Source of the DNA: Agromyces ramosus
GTDB taxonomy: Bacteria > Actinomycetota > Actinomycetes > Actinomycetales > Microbacteriaceae
Direction of reading: 5' to 3'
NCBI RefSeq assembly: GCF_030817175.1
Contig: NZ_JAUSYY010000001.1
Coordinates: 3,162,001-3,226,000, forward strand
DNA: 64,000 nt
In this document: piece after piece, positions 36,051-44,483 of the stretch
How positions within the stretch are numbered: the first letter of the stretch is position 1
Layout: each line of letters opens with the position of its first letter
The notes under the pieces: generated by a model
Database searches by the model: none
Seen by the model: only the letters and a program-made list of their open reading frames with translations
What the model was told of the DNA's origin: nothing
Made by a program: the position numbers and the translations under genes

Positions 36051-37150
36051 CTGCCACTGACAATCGACGCCACTGCATCGATGATTCGATCGAGATCTTC
36101 GCGCCGCAGGTGCGGGTGCACCGGAAGAGAGACGACTTCGCGCACAACGCGCTCGGCAACAGGGTACCGCTCGATGATAACGTCAGGACGACTGCGGTAG
36201 GGCTCGTAGTCGAACACGAGCTTCGGGTAGTAGACCCCCGCAGAGACCCCGCGTTCCACGAGCTTCGCGACGAACTCGTCGCGGGCGATCCCCGCTTCGG
36301 GGGTGACACGAACGGTGTACTGGTGCCAGACGTGTCGACGGCCGTCGAGCTGGGTGGGAACGACGATTCCGTTCACCTCGGCAAGCCCATCGCTGAGGTA
36401 GGTGGCATTCCGCTGCCGCGCCTCGACCACGGCGTCATAGCCGTCGAGTTGCGGGAGGCCGACCGCTGCCTGCAGATCGGTGAGCCGCCAGTTGTGTCCC
36501 GGCAATTCGTACTGGTAACGCGCCCGCATGCCTTGATTGCGGAGGACCCGCAACCGATCGGCGAGGACGTCGTCGTCGGTGGTGATCATGCCACCTTCGC
36601 CCGTGGTGATGTTCTTCGTCGCATAGAACGAGAAGGAACCCAGTCCGAAGCTCCCGGCGTGTCTGCCGCCGATGGTGGAGCCATGCGACTGCGCGGAGTC
36701 CTCGACGATCGCGAGCCCACGGCCCGCTGCCAGGGCGCTGATCTCCGACATGTCGGCGATCTGGCCGTAGAGGTGCACCGGCATGAGGACCTTGGTGTTG
36801 GGTGAGATCGCGCTCGACAACGAGGAAGCGGTGACATTGAAGTCGACTTCGGAGATGTCGGCGAAACGGGCCGTCGCGCCGGACTCGAGGATCGCGTTGA
36901 GTGTCGCGACGAACGTGAACGGGCTCGTCACGACCTCGTCGCCGGGCTGGAGGTCGAGGGCCGCGAGCGATGCCACCAACGACGTCGTGCCGTTGTTCAC
37001 GGCGATCGCGTGCTTCACGCCGACCATCGCCGCGAAACGCTCCTCGAACTGTCTGACGAGGGGCCCCTGCGCGATGTTCCCGGAACGAAGGACCTCCAGA
37101 ACGAGTCGTTCAGCGTCTTCACCGAATTCGACGACGGTAATCGGTATCAT
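36047..37150 (-). CDS. DegT/DnrJ/EryC1/StrS aminotransferase (second), GnnB/WbpE-like
   Basis: 367 residues. MIPITVVEFGEDAERLVLEV, SGNIAQGPLVRQFEERFA, VNNGTTSLVASL, EDSAQSHGS and the PLP Lys at ~179 in SFYATKNITTGEGG, the signature of the GnnB/WbpE branch that aminates C3 of UDP-GlcNAc derivatives. This differs clearly from the SFHGRK motif of the first aminotransferase. Translationally coupled to the dehydrogenase (ATGA-type overlap), so the pair should convert the UDP sugar to its 3-amino form. ATG 37150 chosen because family members begin with this motif. Confidence 0.9.
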   Translation of the reverse strand: MIPITVVEFGEDAERLVLEVLRSGNIAQGPLVRQFEERFAAMVGVKHAIAVNNGTTSLVASLAALDLQPGDEVVTSPFTFVATLNAILESGATARFADISEVDFNVTASSLSSAISPNTKVLMPVHLYGQIADMSEISALAAGRGLAIVEDSAQSHGSTIGGRHAGSFGLGSFSFYATKNITTGEGGMITTDDDVLADRLRVLRNQGMRARYQYELPGHNWRLTDLQAAVGLPQLDGYDAVVEARQRNATYLSDGLAEVNGIVVPTQLDGRRHVWHQYTVRVTPEAGIARDEFVAKLVERGVSAGVYYPKLVFDYEPYRSRPDVIIERYPVAERVVREVVSLPVHPHLRREDLDRIIDAVASIVSGR

Positions 37151-37276
37151 GAAACCTGCTTCAGTCACGGGCGCCGGAGAGACGACGCTCACGACCATCC
37201 ATACTAAAGCGAACGGGCACTCTTGCCCGACACGACCCGTAGCGTCGCGAGGTCGTCGCAGTAACGCAGAGAGTTC

Positions 37277-38305
37277 ATGAAGAGAATCAAGGCGATCGCA
37301 CCGCGCGCGCTCAACGTGCTCAGGTATGTCCTCGTCGCAGTCGTCGTCGGCTTCGCGGTGTACTACCTCGTCGTTCAATGGCCCGCCATCGAAGCGGCAC
37401 TCGTCCTGATCTCCTGGCAGTCGGCAGCGCTCTCGTTCCTGCTCGTGCTCGTCGGGCTCGGTTTCGGAACGCTCAGCTGGGTCGCCGTGCTCAACGGTCT
37501 CGGTCCACGAGTGCCCGTCCTCCGTGCAGCCCAGGTGCTTCTCGTCGGCCAGCTCGGCAAGTACGTGCCCGGCTCGGTGTGGTCGTACGTCATGCAGATG
37601 GAGCTCGGACGACAGTACGGAATCCTTCGGCCCCGCGTGCTGGTGACGGCGCTCTATGCGGCAGGTATCGGAGTCGTCTCGTCACTGCTGATCGGAGCGC
37701 TCGCGCTCCCGGTCGTCGTACAGGGGCATACCGAGCTCCTCTGGCTGTTCCTGCTGCTGCCGATCGGCCTCGCATGCCTGCACCCGCGGGTGATGACGTT
37801 CCTCGCCTCCTTCGTACTGAAACTCTTCCGCCGGCCACCGCTCGAGCATGAGGTGACCTTCGTCGTCGTCGGCAAGGCGGTCGGTTGGTCGCTGCTCTCA
37901 TACGTCGCTTACGGGCTGCACCTCTGGTTGCTCGTGAATTCGCTCGTCGACCCCGATATCGGTACGCTCGTGCTCCTCACCGGCGCGGTGTCGCTCGGGT
38001 TCACGGTCGGGCTCATCGCCTTCATCTTCCCTTCGGGTCTCGGTGTGCGCGAGGCGATCCTCATCGGTGCGATGACGTTGCTGCTCACGGTCCCGCAAGC
38101 CACCGCCGTCGGCCTCATCTCACGCGCCATGTTCACTGCGGCTGACCTGCTCGCGGCGGGCATCGCCATCCTCTTCGTGTTCATCTGGCGCCGCCGTCTC
38201 GCGAGCGAAACGGTCGCGTACCTCCGTGAGGAAGTCCACTACGAGCACTCGCTCGATCCCGCCGGTGCCAAGCCGATGGCAGCCAGGGACGACGAGCATG
38301 AATGA
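37277..38305 (+). CDS. Lysylphosphatidylglycerol synthase TM / AglD-like membrane protein (flippase-like)
   Basis: 342 residues with about eight hydrophobic segments. GQLGKYVPGSVWSY and FPSGLGVREAIL are the conserved motifs of the UPF0104/YbhN family, which includes proteins associated with flipping or modifying lipid-linked sugars and the membrane part of lysyl-PG synthases. No synthase domain is fused. GAGAG lies three bases before the ATG. It heads a rightward operon with overlapping acyltransferase, glycosyltransferase and flippase genes. TACTAA near 37204 is a possible promoter element in the 126-base divergent gap. Confidence 0.8.
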   Translation: MKRIKAIAPRALNVLRYVLVAVVVGFAVYYLVVQWPAIEAALVLISWQSAALSFLLVLVGLGFGTLSWVAVLNGLGPRVPVLRAAQVLLVGQLGKYVPGSVWSYVMQMELGRQYGILRPRVLVTALYAAGIGVVSSLLIGALALPVVVQGHTELLWLFLLLPIGLACLHPRVMTFLASFVLKLFRRPPLEHEVTFVVVGKAVGWSLLSYVAYGLHLWLLVNSLVDPDIGTLVLLTGAVSLGFTVGLIAFIFPSGLGVREAILIGAMTLLLTVPQATAVGLISRAMFTAADLLAAGIAILFVFIWRRRLASETVAYLREEVHYEHSLDPAGAKPMAARDDEHE

Positions 38306-39005
38306 CATTCATCCCACCGTGGTGATCTCCGGTGAAGTCGTTCTCGGTGTCGGAAACACGATCGGCCCGCACGTCGTCATCTACGGGCCCGCAACGATCG
38401 GCGATCGCAACTGGATCGGCACCGGCGTGGTGATCGGTGCACCGCCCGAGGTGCGTTCATTCGAGCATCCTCGTGGCGAGGAGACGCCGACCAGCGGTGC
38501 GGGAGTGCGCATCGGCGATCGCAATGTGATCCGTGAGTATGCCCAGATCCACCAGGGCTGGAAGACTGCGACCGTCGTCGGCGACGACGCCTTCATCATG
38601 AACCAGGTCTACGTGGCACATGACTGCCAGCTCGGCGACGAGGTGACGTTGGCTTCGAGCGTGCTCCTCGCCGGACATGTGCGTGTCTCGAGCGGGGTGA
38701 ATCTCGGACTCGGCACCACCGTTCACCAGTTCCGTTACATCGGCCGCGGAGCGATGGTCGGCATGGGCTCGGTCGTGACTCGCGACATCCCTCCGTTCGC
38801 GAAGGCGTACGGGAGCCCGGCTCGCGTCGCGTCGGCGAACACGGTGGGATTGCGCCGCCTCGGCGCTGCCGAGGAGCTCATCAACCGCCTCGAGACGTTC
38901 TACGAGTCGGGCAACGCCGATGCCGAGCTGTCGAGCTTCGTCCATTCGCCCGTGCTCGACGATGCCGTCGCAGAGTGGCAAGCTCGAGCCGACACACGGC
39001 GATGA
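38298..39005 (+). CDS. LpxA-like left-handed beta-helix acyltransferase
   Basis: 235 residues. Closely follows the E. coli LpxA outline: N-terminal IHPTVVISGEVVLG, then RIGDRNVIREYAQIHQG (LpxA reads GDRNRIRESVTIHRG), MNQVYVAHDCQLG with His108 where LpxA has catalytic His125, LLAGHV and TTVHQFRYIG, and a short C-terminal helical part starting NTVGLRRLG as in LpxA. LpxA transfers a 3-hydroxyacyl chain from ACP to UDP-GlcNAc or UDP-GlcNAc3N in Gram-negatives; a copy in a Gram-positive glycan locus next to GnnA/GnnB-like genes is striking. Overlaps both neighbours by ATGA-type overlaps. Confidence 0.82.
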   Translation: MNDIHPTVVISGEVVLGVGNTIGPHVVIYGPATIGDRNWIGTGVVIGAPPEVRSFEHPRGEETPTSGAGVRIGDRNVIREYAQIHQGWKTATVVGDDAFIMNQVYVAHDCQLGDEVTLASSVLLAGHVRVSSGVNLGLGTTVHQFRYIGRGAMVGMGSVVTRDIPPFAKAYGSPARVASANTVGLRRLGAAEELINRLETFYESGNADAELSSFVHSPVLDDAVAEWQARADTRR

Positions 39006-39994
39006 CGGACACTGGCGCCTCGCCACGGGTTTCCGTCGCGCTCTGCACGCACAACGGTGATCGTTACCTCGCCGAGCAGATGCGCAGCATCTTCGCGCAG
39101 TCCGTCGCGCCGCAGGAGATCATCGTCTCGGACGACGCATCGAGTGATTCGACCGTCGCGCTCGTCGAGCAATTGCGGTCCGAGGCTGCGCCCATCGAGG
39201 TTCGCCTGCTCCGCAATTCGGCGCCGCTGGGGGTGACCGCGAATTTCGAGCGCGCCATCGCCGCGGCATCCGGTGACTTCGTCGCATTGTGCGACCAGGA
39301 CGACGTCTGGCATCCGCAGAAGCTCGAACGGATGCTTCGCACGTTCGCTTCCAGCCCGGGATTGCTGCTCGTGCACACCGATGCTCGGATCGTCGACGAG
39401 GGCGGCCGACCCAGCGGAGCGTCGCTCTTCGAAACGCTCCGCGTGAGCGCCACTGAACGCGCGCGTGTGCACGCGGGCGACGCGATCAGCGTGCTCCTGC
39501 GTCGGAACATCGTCACCGGCGCGACGACGGTCCTGCGCAGGGAGCTGGCCACCCGGGCGATGCCCTTCCCGGGCGCGTGGGTGCACGACGAGTGGCTCGC
39601 GATCGTCGCCGCCGCGACCGGCAGGATCGACCTCCTCGAGGAGCTGCTCATCGACTACCGCCAGCATGGGGGGAATCAGATCGGCGCATCGACGCTCACC
39701 GGACGCGGGCGCATCGGCCGCCTGAGCGCTCCGCGGACCGAACGGAATGCACGACTCCTGGCTCGCGCGGTGGCGCTGGCAGAGCGGATGACGCAACTCG
39801 AACCCGCCCCGACTGAAGCGGCGATTCGGGGCGCCGAAGACGTGCTCGCGCACGAGCGGGCGCGAAGTGCGTTGCCGTCGAGCCGTGTTCGTCGCATCGC
39901 GCCCGTCGTGCGTGAATGGCGCACCGGACGATACTCGACGTGCGGACTCGGCCTGCAAGACGTCGTGCGTGACCTGGTGCAACCGGCGCGATGA
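39002..39994 (+). CDS. Glycosyltransferase family 2
   Basis: 330 residues. RVSVALCTHNGDRYLAEQM, EIIVSDDASSDST and ALCDQDDVWHPQKL (DXD in the pattern CDQDD) are the standard motifs; RNIVTGATTVLRREL and AWVHDEWLAI follow, as in WcaA-like enzymes of O-antigen loci. Both ends overlap neighbouring genes by four bases (ATGA), so it is translated as part of the acyltransferase-flippase operon. It may add the acylated amino sugar; this is inference from order alone. Confidence 0.9.
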   Translation: MTDTGASPRVSVALCTHNGDRYLAEQMRSIFAQSVAPQEIIVSDDASSDSTVALVEQLRSEAAPIEVRLLRNSAPLGVTANFERAIAAASGDFVALCDQDDVWHPQKLERMLRTFASSPGLLLVHTDARIVDEGGRPSGASLFETLRVSATERARVHAGDAISVLLRRNIVTGATTVLRRELATRAMPFPGAWVHDEWLAIVAAATGRIDLLEELLIDYRQHGGNQIGASTLTGRGRIGRLSAPRTERNARLLARAVALAERMTQLEPAPTEAAIRGAEDVLAHERARSALPSSRVRRIAPVVREWRTGRYSTCGLGLQDVVRDLVQPAR

Positions 39995-41304
39995 ACATGG
40001 AAGAACCACCGGCGGACCACACGGTCGAAGCGCCCCAGCCGAGGGCCGGGCGTACCGGATTGCTGCTCGTGCTGGCGGCAACGGCGATCGCAGGGATCAG
40101 CGGATACGCCATCACCTGGCTGGTTCCGCGAGTGGTCGGATTCGGGGACTACGCGGGTTTCGCAGTCTTCTGGTCGCTGCTCTTCCTCATCGCCAGCGCC
40201 CTCTCCGGCATACAGCAGGAGATCACGAGAGCGACTGAACGAGGCGTGCGCGACGCGAGCGGGGCGCCTCGGTCACGAGCTCGGACTGCCGTCTTCGCCC
40301 TGGGCGCCGTCGTCGTCGTCGTCGTCGTCGTCGCGTCCACGTCGGCATTGTGGGGGCGGGCGTTCCCCGAGGCATCCGATGCCCTCATCTGGCCGCTCCT
40401 GGTCGGCGCTGCGGCGAGCGTGTTCGTCGCAGCGTTGACGGGGACGCTCTACGGAGTGCATCGGTGGAAGGCGATCTTCTGGATCGTCGTCGTCGAGGCA
40501 GCGGTACGACTCGCGGCGATCGGCGTCGCGCTGGCGTTCGATGCCGACATCGCCGTGCTCGCGTGGGCCGTGGTGCTGCCGTTCCCGCTCGCATTCGTCA
40601 CCGTCTGGCTCGCATCGCGGCGAGCGCTCGTCGGAACATCGCTCGACGTCGGCTATCGGCAGCTGACCTGGAACGTCGCTCGGACCATCGTCGCCGCCGC
40701 CTCGATGGGCTTGATGGTCAGCGGGTTCCCGTTCGTCTTGGCCTTGACCGCCGGTGCCGAGTCCGCCGAGACGCTGGGTCTCGTCGTGATCGCGACGACG
40801 CTCGTGCGGGCGCCGCTCATCGTCACGGCGATGGCGCTGCAGAGCTACCTGATCGTGTTCTTCCGCGAGCGGCGTTCCGCAATCCTTGGGTCGTTCTTGG
40901 CCATCGAGGGCGGGGTCGTCGCCGTCGGTGGACTTCTCGGTGTCGTCGGCTGGCTCGCCGGGCCCGCCGTCTTCGGGCTGCTCTTCCCGGGCCAGCCGGT
41001 CCCCGATGGCTGGTTCATCGCCGCACTCGTGTTCTCGTCCGCGCTCCTCGCCGGACTCTGCGTCAGTGCGCCGGCGGTCCTCGCGCGATCCGACCATGCG
41101 GCCTACACGACCGGATGGCTCCTGGCTGCCTTGGTCACGATCGTCCTGCTCATGCTGCCGATCGGGTTCCTTGAACGCACGACCCTCGCGCTCCTCCTCG
41201 GCCCGGTCGCGGGGTTGTCGGTACACGCGACGTCGATCGTCGCGGCCGCCCGAAATGTCCCCGGGGACGGGTCGGCCGCTCCGGTGGGACTCCCGAGAAT
41301 CTGA
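39991..41304 (+). CDS. Wzx-like polysaccharide flippase
   Basis: 437 residues with about twelve hydrophobic segments and short loops, the size and plan of MOP-superfamily Wzx exporters that flip undecaprenyl-linked repeat units. Early GISGYAITWLVPRVVGFGDY and FAVFWSLLFLIASALSGIQQ match the first two helices of such proteins. The third predicted segment contains eight consecutive Val (see the GTC repeat). Start overlaps the GT2 stop by four bases. Having both Wzx-like and ABC exporters in one locus suggests two glycans or two stages. Confidence 0.75.
   Translation: MNMEEPPADHTVEAPQPRAGRTGLLLVLAATAIAGISGYAITWLVPRVVGFGDYAGFAVFWSLLFLIASALSGIQQEITRATERGVRDASGAPRSRARTAVFALGAVVVVVVVVASTSALWGRAFPEASDALIWPLLVGAAASVFVAALTGTLYGVHRWKAIFWIVVVEAAVRLAAIGVALAFDADIAVLAWAVVLPFPLAFVTVWLASRRALVGTSLDVGYRQLTWNVARTIVAAASMGLMVSGFPFVLALTAGAESAETLGLVVIATTLVRAPLIVTAMALQSYLIVFFRERRSAILGSFLAIEGGVVAVGGLLGVVGWLAGPAVFGLLFPGQPVPDGWFIAALVFSSALLAGLCVSAPAVLARSDHAAYTTGWLLAALVTIVLLMLPIGFLERTTLALLLGPVAGLSVHATSIVAAARNVPGDGSAAPVGLPRI
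40309..40332 (+). repeat. (GTC)8 trinucleotide tract inside the flippase gene
   Basis: Eight uninterrupted GTC units encode a run of eight Val in a hydrophobic segment of the Wzx-like protein. Gain or loss of units would keep the reading frame and lengthen or shorten the helix. Confidence 0.9.
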
Positions 41305-41376
41305 CGACGATTGTCGGGCTATCCTCGATGAGGCGGCCCGTCGACGGTGGGCGGCGCGGGAAGGCGGTTGCTAGGC

Positions 41377-43423
41377 GTGATCGGTTCCGAAACGACCCCG
41401 CGCGCATCCTCGCGAGCCGGTGCACGTCGGGTGGAGTGGATCACCCGCTATCGCGCGTTCATCCGGCCGAGGAACGACGGCATGCCCTCCACCAGGGTGC
41501 TGCTCGCGTTTCCAGCGCTGCTGCTGGTCGTCGGCGTGATCCTGGTCGCCCTCGGCATCAACGGGTCCTCCTCAGGGGAGATGCGGGAGTACGTCGAGAC
41601 GGGTGCCGATCCCGCGCTCATCCTCGGAGAACCGCAGTTCACCCGGTCCGATGAGTGGAACGTCCAGACGGTCTGGGCGATCGCGCAGGTCGAGCAGGGG
41701 CTTCCGCTCGAGAACCAGACCTTCCCCGGCGGCATGGACTCGACCGTGCCGCAGGACCTGCCGCGCGCTGATTGGTCGGTTGCGTTCCGACCGCACCTGC
41801 TCGGCTTCCTCGTCTTCGACGTCGATCATGCGATCGCGTTCAAATGGTGGTTGCCCGGCCTGGCGCTCGCGGCGGCGGCGTATGCCTTCCTGGTGACGGT
41901 GATGCCCCGGCGCCCAGGCGTTGCGGCGATGCTCTCGGTCGGCTTCTTCTTCAGCCCGCTCATCCAATGGTGGTATCTCGCGACGACACTCTGGCCGGCC
42001 GCTTGGGCGCTCGCGACGATGGCCGCCCTCAACTTCGCATTGCGATCGTCATCGAAGGTGTCTCGATGGATCTGGGCTGCGGTGATCGCCTACCTCACGG
42101 TGGTCATGGCGATGGGCATCTACGTCCCCTTCATCGTGCCGTCGGTGCTCGTGGTGCTGTTCTTCGCGTTCGGCGCCGTCGTCGGTCGGCTGCGTGTGGG
42201 CATGCCGTTCGCGCAGGTCGTGGCGCGGCTCGTGCCGATCGTCGTCGGCGGGGTCGTGGGATCGGCGATCACCGTCTTCTGGCTGGTCACGAAGCTGCCG
42301 ACGGTCGAGGCGTTCCTCGGAACCGCGTATCCGGGCGCGCGAAGCACGCCGACGGGCGGCAGCGACCTGCTGAGCTTCGCGTCGGCGGTCGGATCGTCGT
42401 TCACTCAAGCGCTCAACGCGCAGCGGCCCGGGCTGCTGGGAGCGAATTCCTCCGAGGCATCCACCTTCTTCTATGCCGGGATCTACCTGTTGCCGGTCAT
42501 CGTCCTGGATCATCGCTCGGCAGGCCCGGGCACGCGGGCGGTTGCCGTGGGAGCTGATCGGGCTGACGACGGTGGTGTTCGTGCTGCTCGCCTATCTCTA
42601 CATCCCCGGCTGGGATGCCATCTCGAAGCTGCTCCTCCTCGATCTCACCATCGCGGCCCGCGTGCGGCTCGGGCTCGGACTGGCGTCCCTCGCCATGCTG
42701 GCGTACGTCATCCGCTATCTCGACCAGCACCGCGTCAGGGCGGGCCTGTTGCTCAGCGTTATTCCCGCTGGTCTGTTCCTGCTCTCGCAGGTCGCGATCG
42801 CGGTCGTCGCATACCGGGCGATCCCCGCGATGCTCGAGCCGGTCCCGTTGTGGTGGCTCTGGGCTCTGCTCTCGGCCTTCGTCATCTTCGCGGTATCGCG
42901 CCGCATGATGAGGAGCGCGGCAGTGGCATTCCTGATCATCACGGTGGCCGGTTCGGGACTGACGAACCCGGTCTACGTCGGTGTCTACGACCTTCGGGAG
43001 ACCGAGCCTTCGAAGGAGATCCAGCGCATCGACGAGGCAACCGAGGGCACCTGGGTGGGAGTCGGGTCGCGGGTGCCCACCGCGATGCTCCTCGAGTCGG
43101 GTGTCGAGGCGTTCAACGGTTTCCAGGGCGCGCCGTCAGATGAGATGTGGTCGCTCATCGACCCGGCGTCGCAGTACGAATACCAGTGGAACCGGCTCGC
43201 GGGCGTGAACTGGACTCCCGGCGATGGAGAGCCGATCGTCAGCAACCCCGTCGGCGATCAGATCGAGGTCACATTCGACGCGTGCTCCGAGTTCGCGCAG
43301 GAGCATGTGCAGTTCGTGCTCTCCGATGCCGAGGGGCTCGACCCGACCTGCCTCAGTGAGGTTGACCGTTTCGAGCTGCCAGACGAGTCCACGCTCACGA
43401 TCTTCGAGGTCGTCGCACCGTAG
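41377..43423 (+). pseudogene. GT-C-like polytopic membrane protein, broken by a one-base frameshift
   Basis: Intact length would be about 680 residues. The first frame runs from a GTG at 41377 and reads a coherent membrane protein to IYLLPVIVL near 42507; the sense then continues one base further on as IIARQARARGRLPWELIGL to the stop at 43423. Removing one G of the GG pair at 42507-42508 joins both parts. An early external loop has PQFTRSDEWNVQT, whose Asp-Glu pair recalls GT-C glycosyltransferases of the kind found beside actinobacterial capsule genes. As written, translation ends out of frame at 43143. True mutation or assembly error is undecided. Confidence 0.75.
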
Positions 43424-43440
43424 CATCGTGCAGCCGCCGG

Positions 43441-44337
43441 CTACAGCTGGATGCTTCTGCCGAGAGCGTGTCGCAGGAGCACGCGCGTCGAACCGGGCGC
43501 GCCCGAGCCGGCCGCTGCGGGGAGCCGTGTGAGCGCGTTGATGCGCGACGAGACGTGGAGGCGCGCGGCACGCTCTGCGCGCGACCAGCCCCGTGACCGG
43601 AACTCCGCCGCGAGCGAACGGAAGAAGCGTTGTTCCTCGACGAAGCGGCTCCCGTCGGTCGCCCGCCAGGACGAGACGCTCCCGGAGTGGCGTCGGTACT
43701 CGAAGACGACCTCATCGTCGATGACGAGGCTGCCGCCGTTGAAGGCGAGGTCGAGCGCAAGTGCGAGATCCTGAACGACCCGGTAGTGGGGTCTGAAGCC
43801 GACAGCTTGAGCATCGGCACGTCGCCAAGCGATGGCGGGGAAGTTCATCCAGTTGCCTCGGGTGAGGCTGAGTGCGAGCTCTTGGCCGCTGAGCTCGGCC
43901 GTTCCGCTGAAGCGCGGGCGGTACATGGCCTTCATGCGGTCGACGAGCGGACGCGCCGTGCTGCCGTCCTCGTCGATGACCCGCGTTCCGGGGTGCAGGA
44001 ACGCCGCAGCGGGGTGGGTCGCCGCGAGTGTCCGAACTCGCTCGACATACCGGGGGAGCATGATGTCGTCGCATCCGAAGATCACCAGCCAATCGTTCCT
44101 GGCGGCCTCGAGGGCGGCTTGGAAGTTGACGTTGATTCCCACGTTCCGATCATTTCGGCGGTACTCGATGCGTGCATCACCGAGGCGCTGCAGCCATTGC
44201 CCGGGTCTCTCATCAGGGTAGTGATCATCGATGACCAGCAACCGCCAGTCGGGGTCCGTTTGCGCGAGCACGCTCTCGACGGCGGCGCGGAAGTGATCGG
44301 GACGCCCGTAGAACGGCATCATGATGTCCAAGGTCAC
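43441..44337 (-). CDS. Glycosyltransferase family 2
   Basis: 298 residues. LDIMMPFYGRPDHFRAAVES, LLVIDDHYPDE and VIFGCDDIMLPRYVE (GCDDI as DXD) give a clear GT-A domain; later motifs (GNWMNFPAIAWRR, RVVQDLALALDL) match WcaA/RfaG-like hexose transferases of capsule loci. The C-terminal ARLHVSSRINALTRLP is basic and helical. Donor unknown. Converges with the frameshifted membrane gene 17 bases away and is divergent from the DPM-like transferase (146-base gap, in which a TAGGAT box near 44445 faces right). Confidence 0.88.
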   Translation of the reverse strand: MTLDIMMPFYGRPDHFRAAVESVLAQTDPDWRLLVIDDHYPDERPGQWLQRLGDARIEYRRNDRNVGINVNFQAALEAARNDWLVIFGCDDIMLPRYVERVRTLAATHPAAAFLHPGTRVIDEDGSTARPLVDRMKAMYRPRFSGTAELSGQELALSLTRGNWMNFPAIAWRRADAQAVGFRPHYRVVQDLALALDLAFNGGSLVIDDEVVFEYRRHSGSVSSWRATDGSRFVEEQRFFRSLAAEFRSRGWSRAERAARLHVSSRINALTRLPAAAGSGAPGSTRVLLRHALGRSIQL

Positions 44338-44483
44338 GCGCGAAACTCCTGTGCTGATCCGTCATCGCCGCTGTCGCGTCGCACACCATTCTGACATCGC
44401 GGGAGCAACCTCCGGACCCGGGCGGTTTCGCCGCCGCACTCGATTAGGATGGTGCGGACCTCTCCCGCCTGCCGTAGGAACGA

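Noticed and set aside
43424..43440. Possible terminator between convergent genes
   Set aside because: The 17-base gap has no hairpin.
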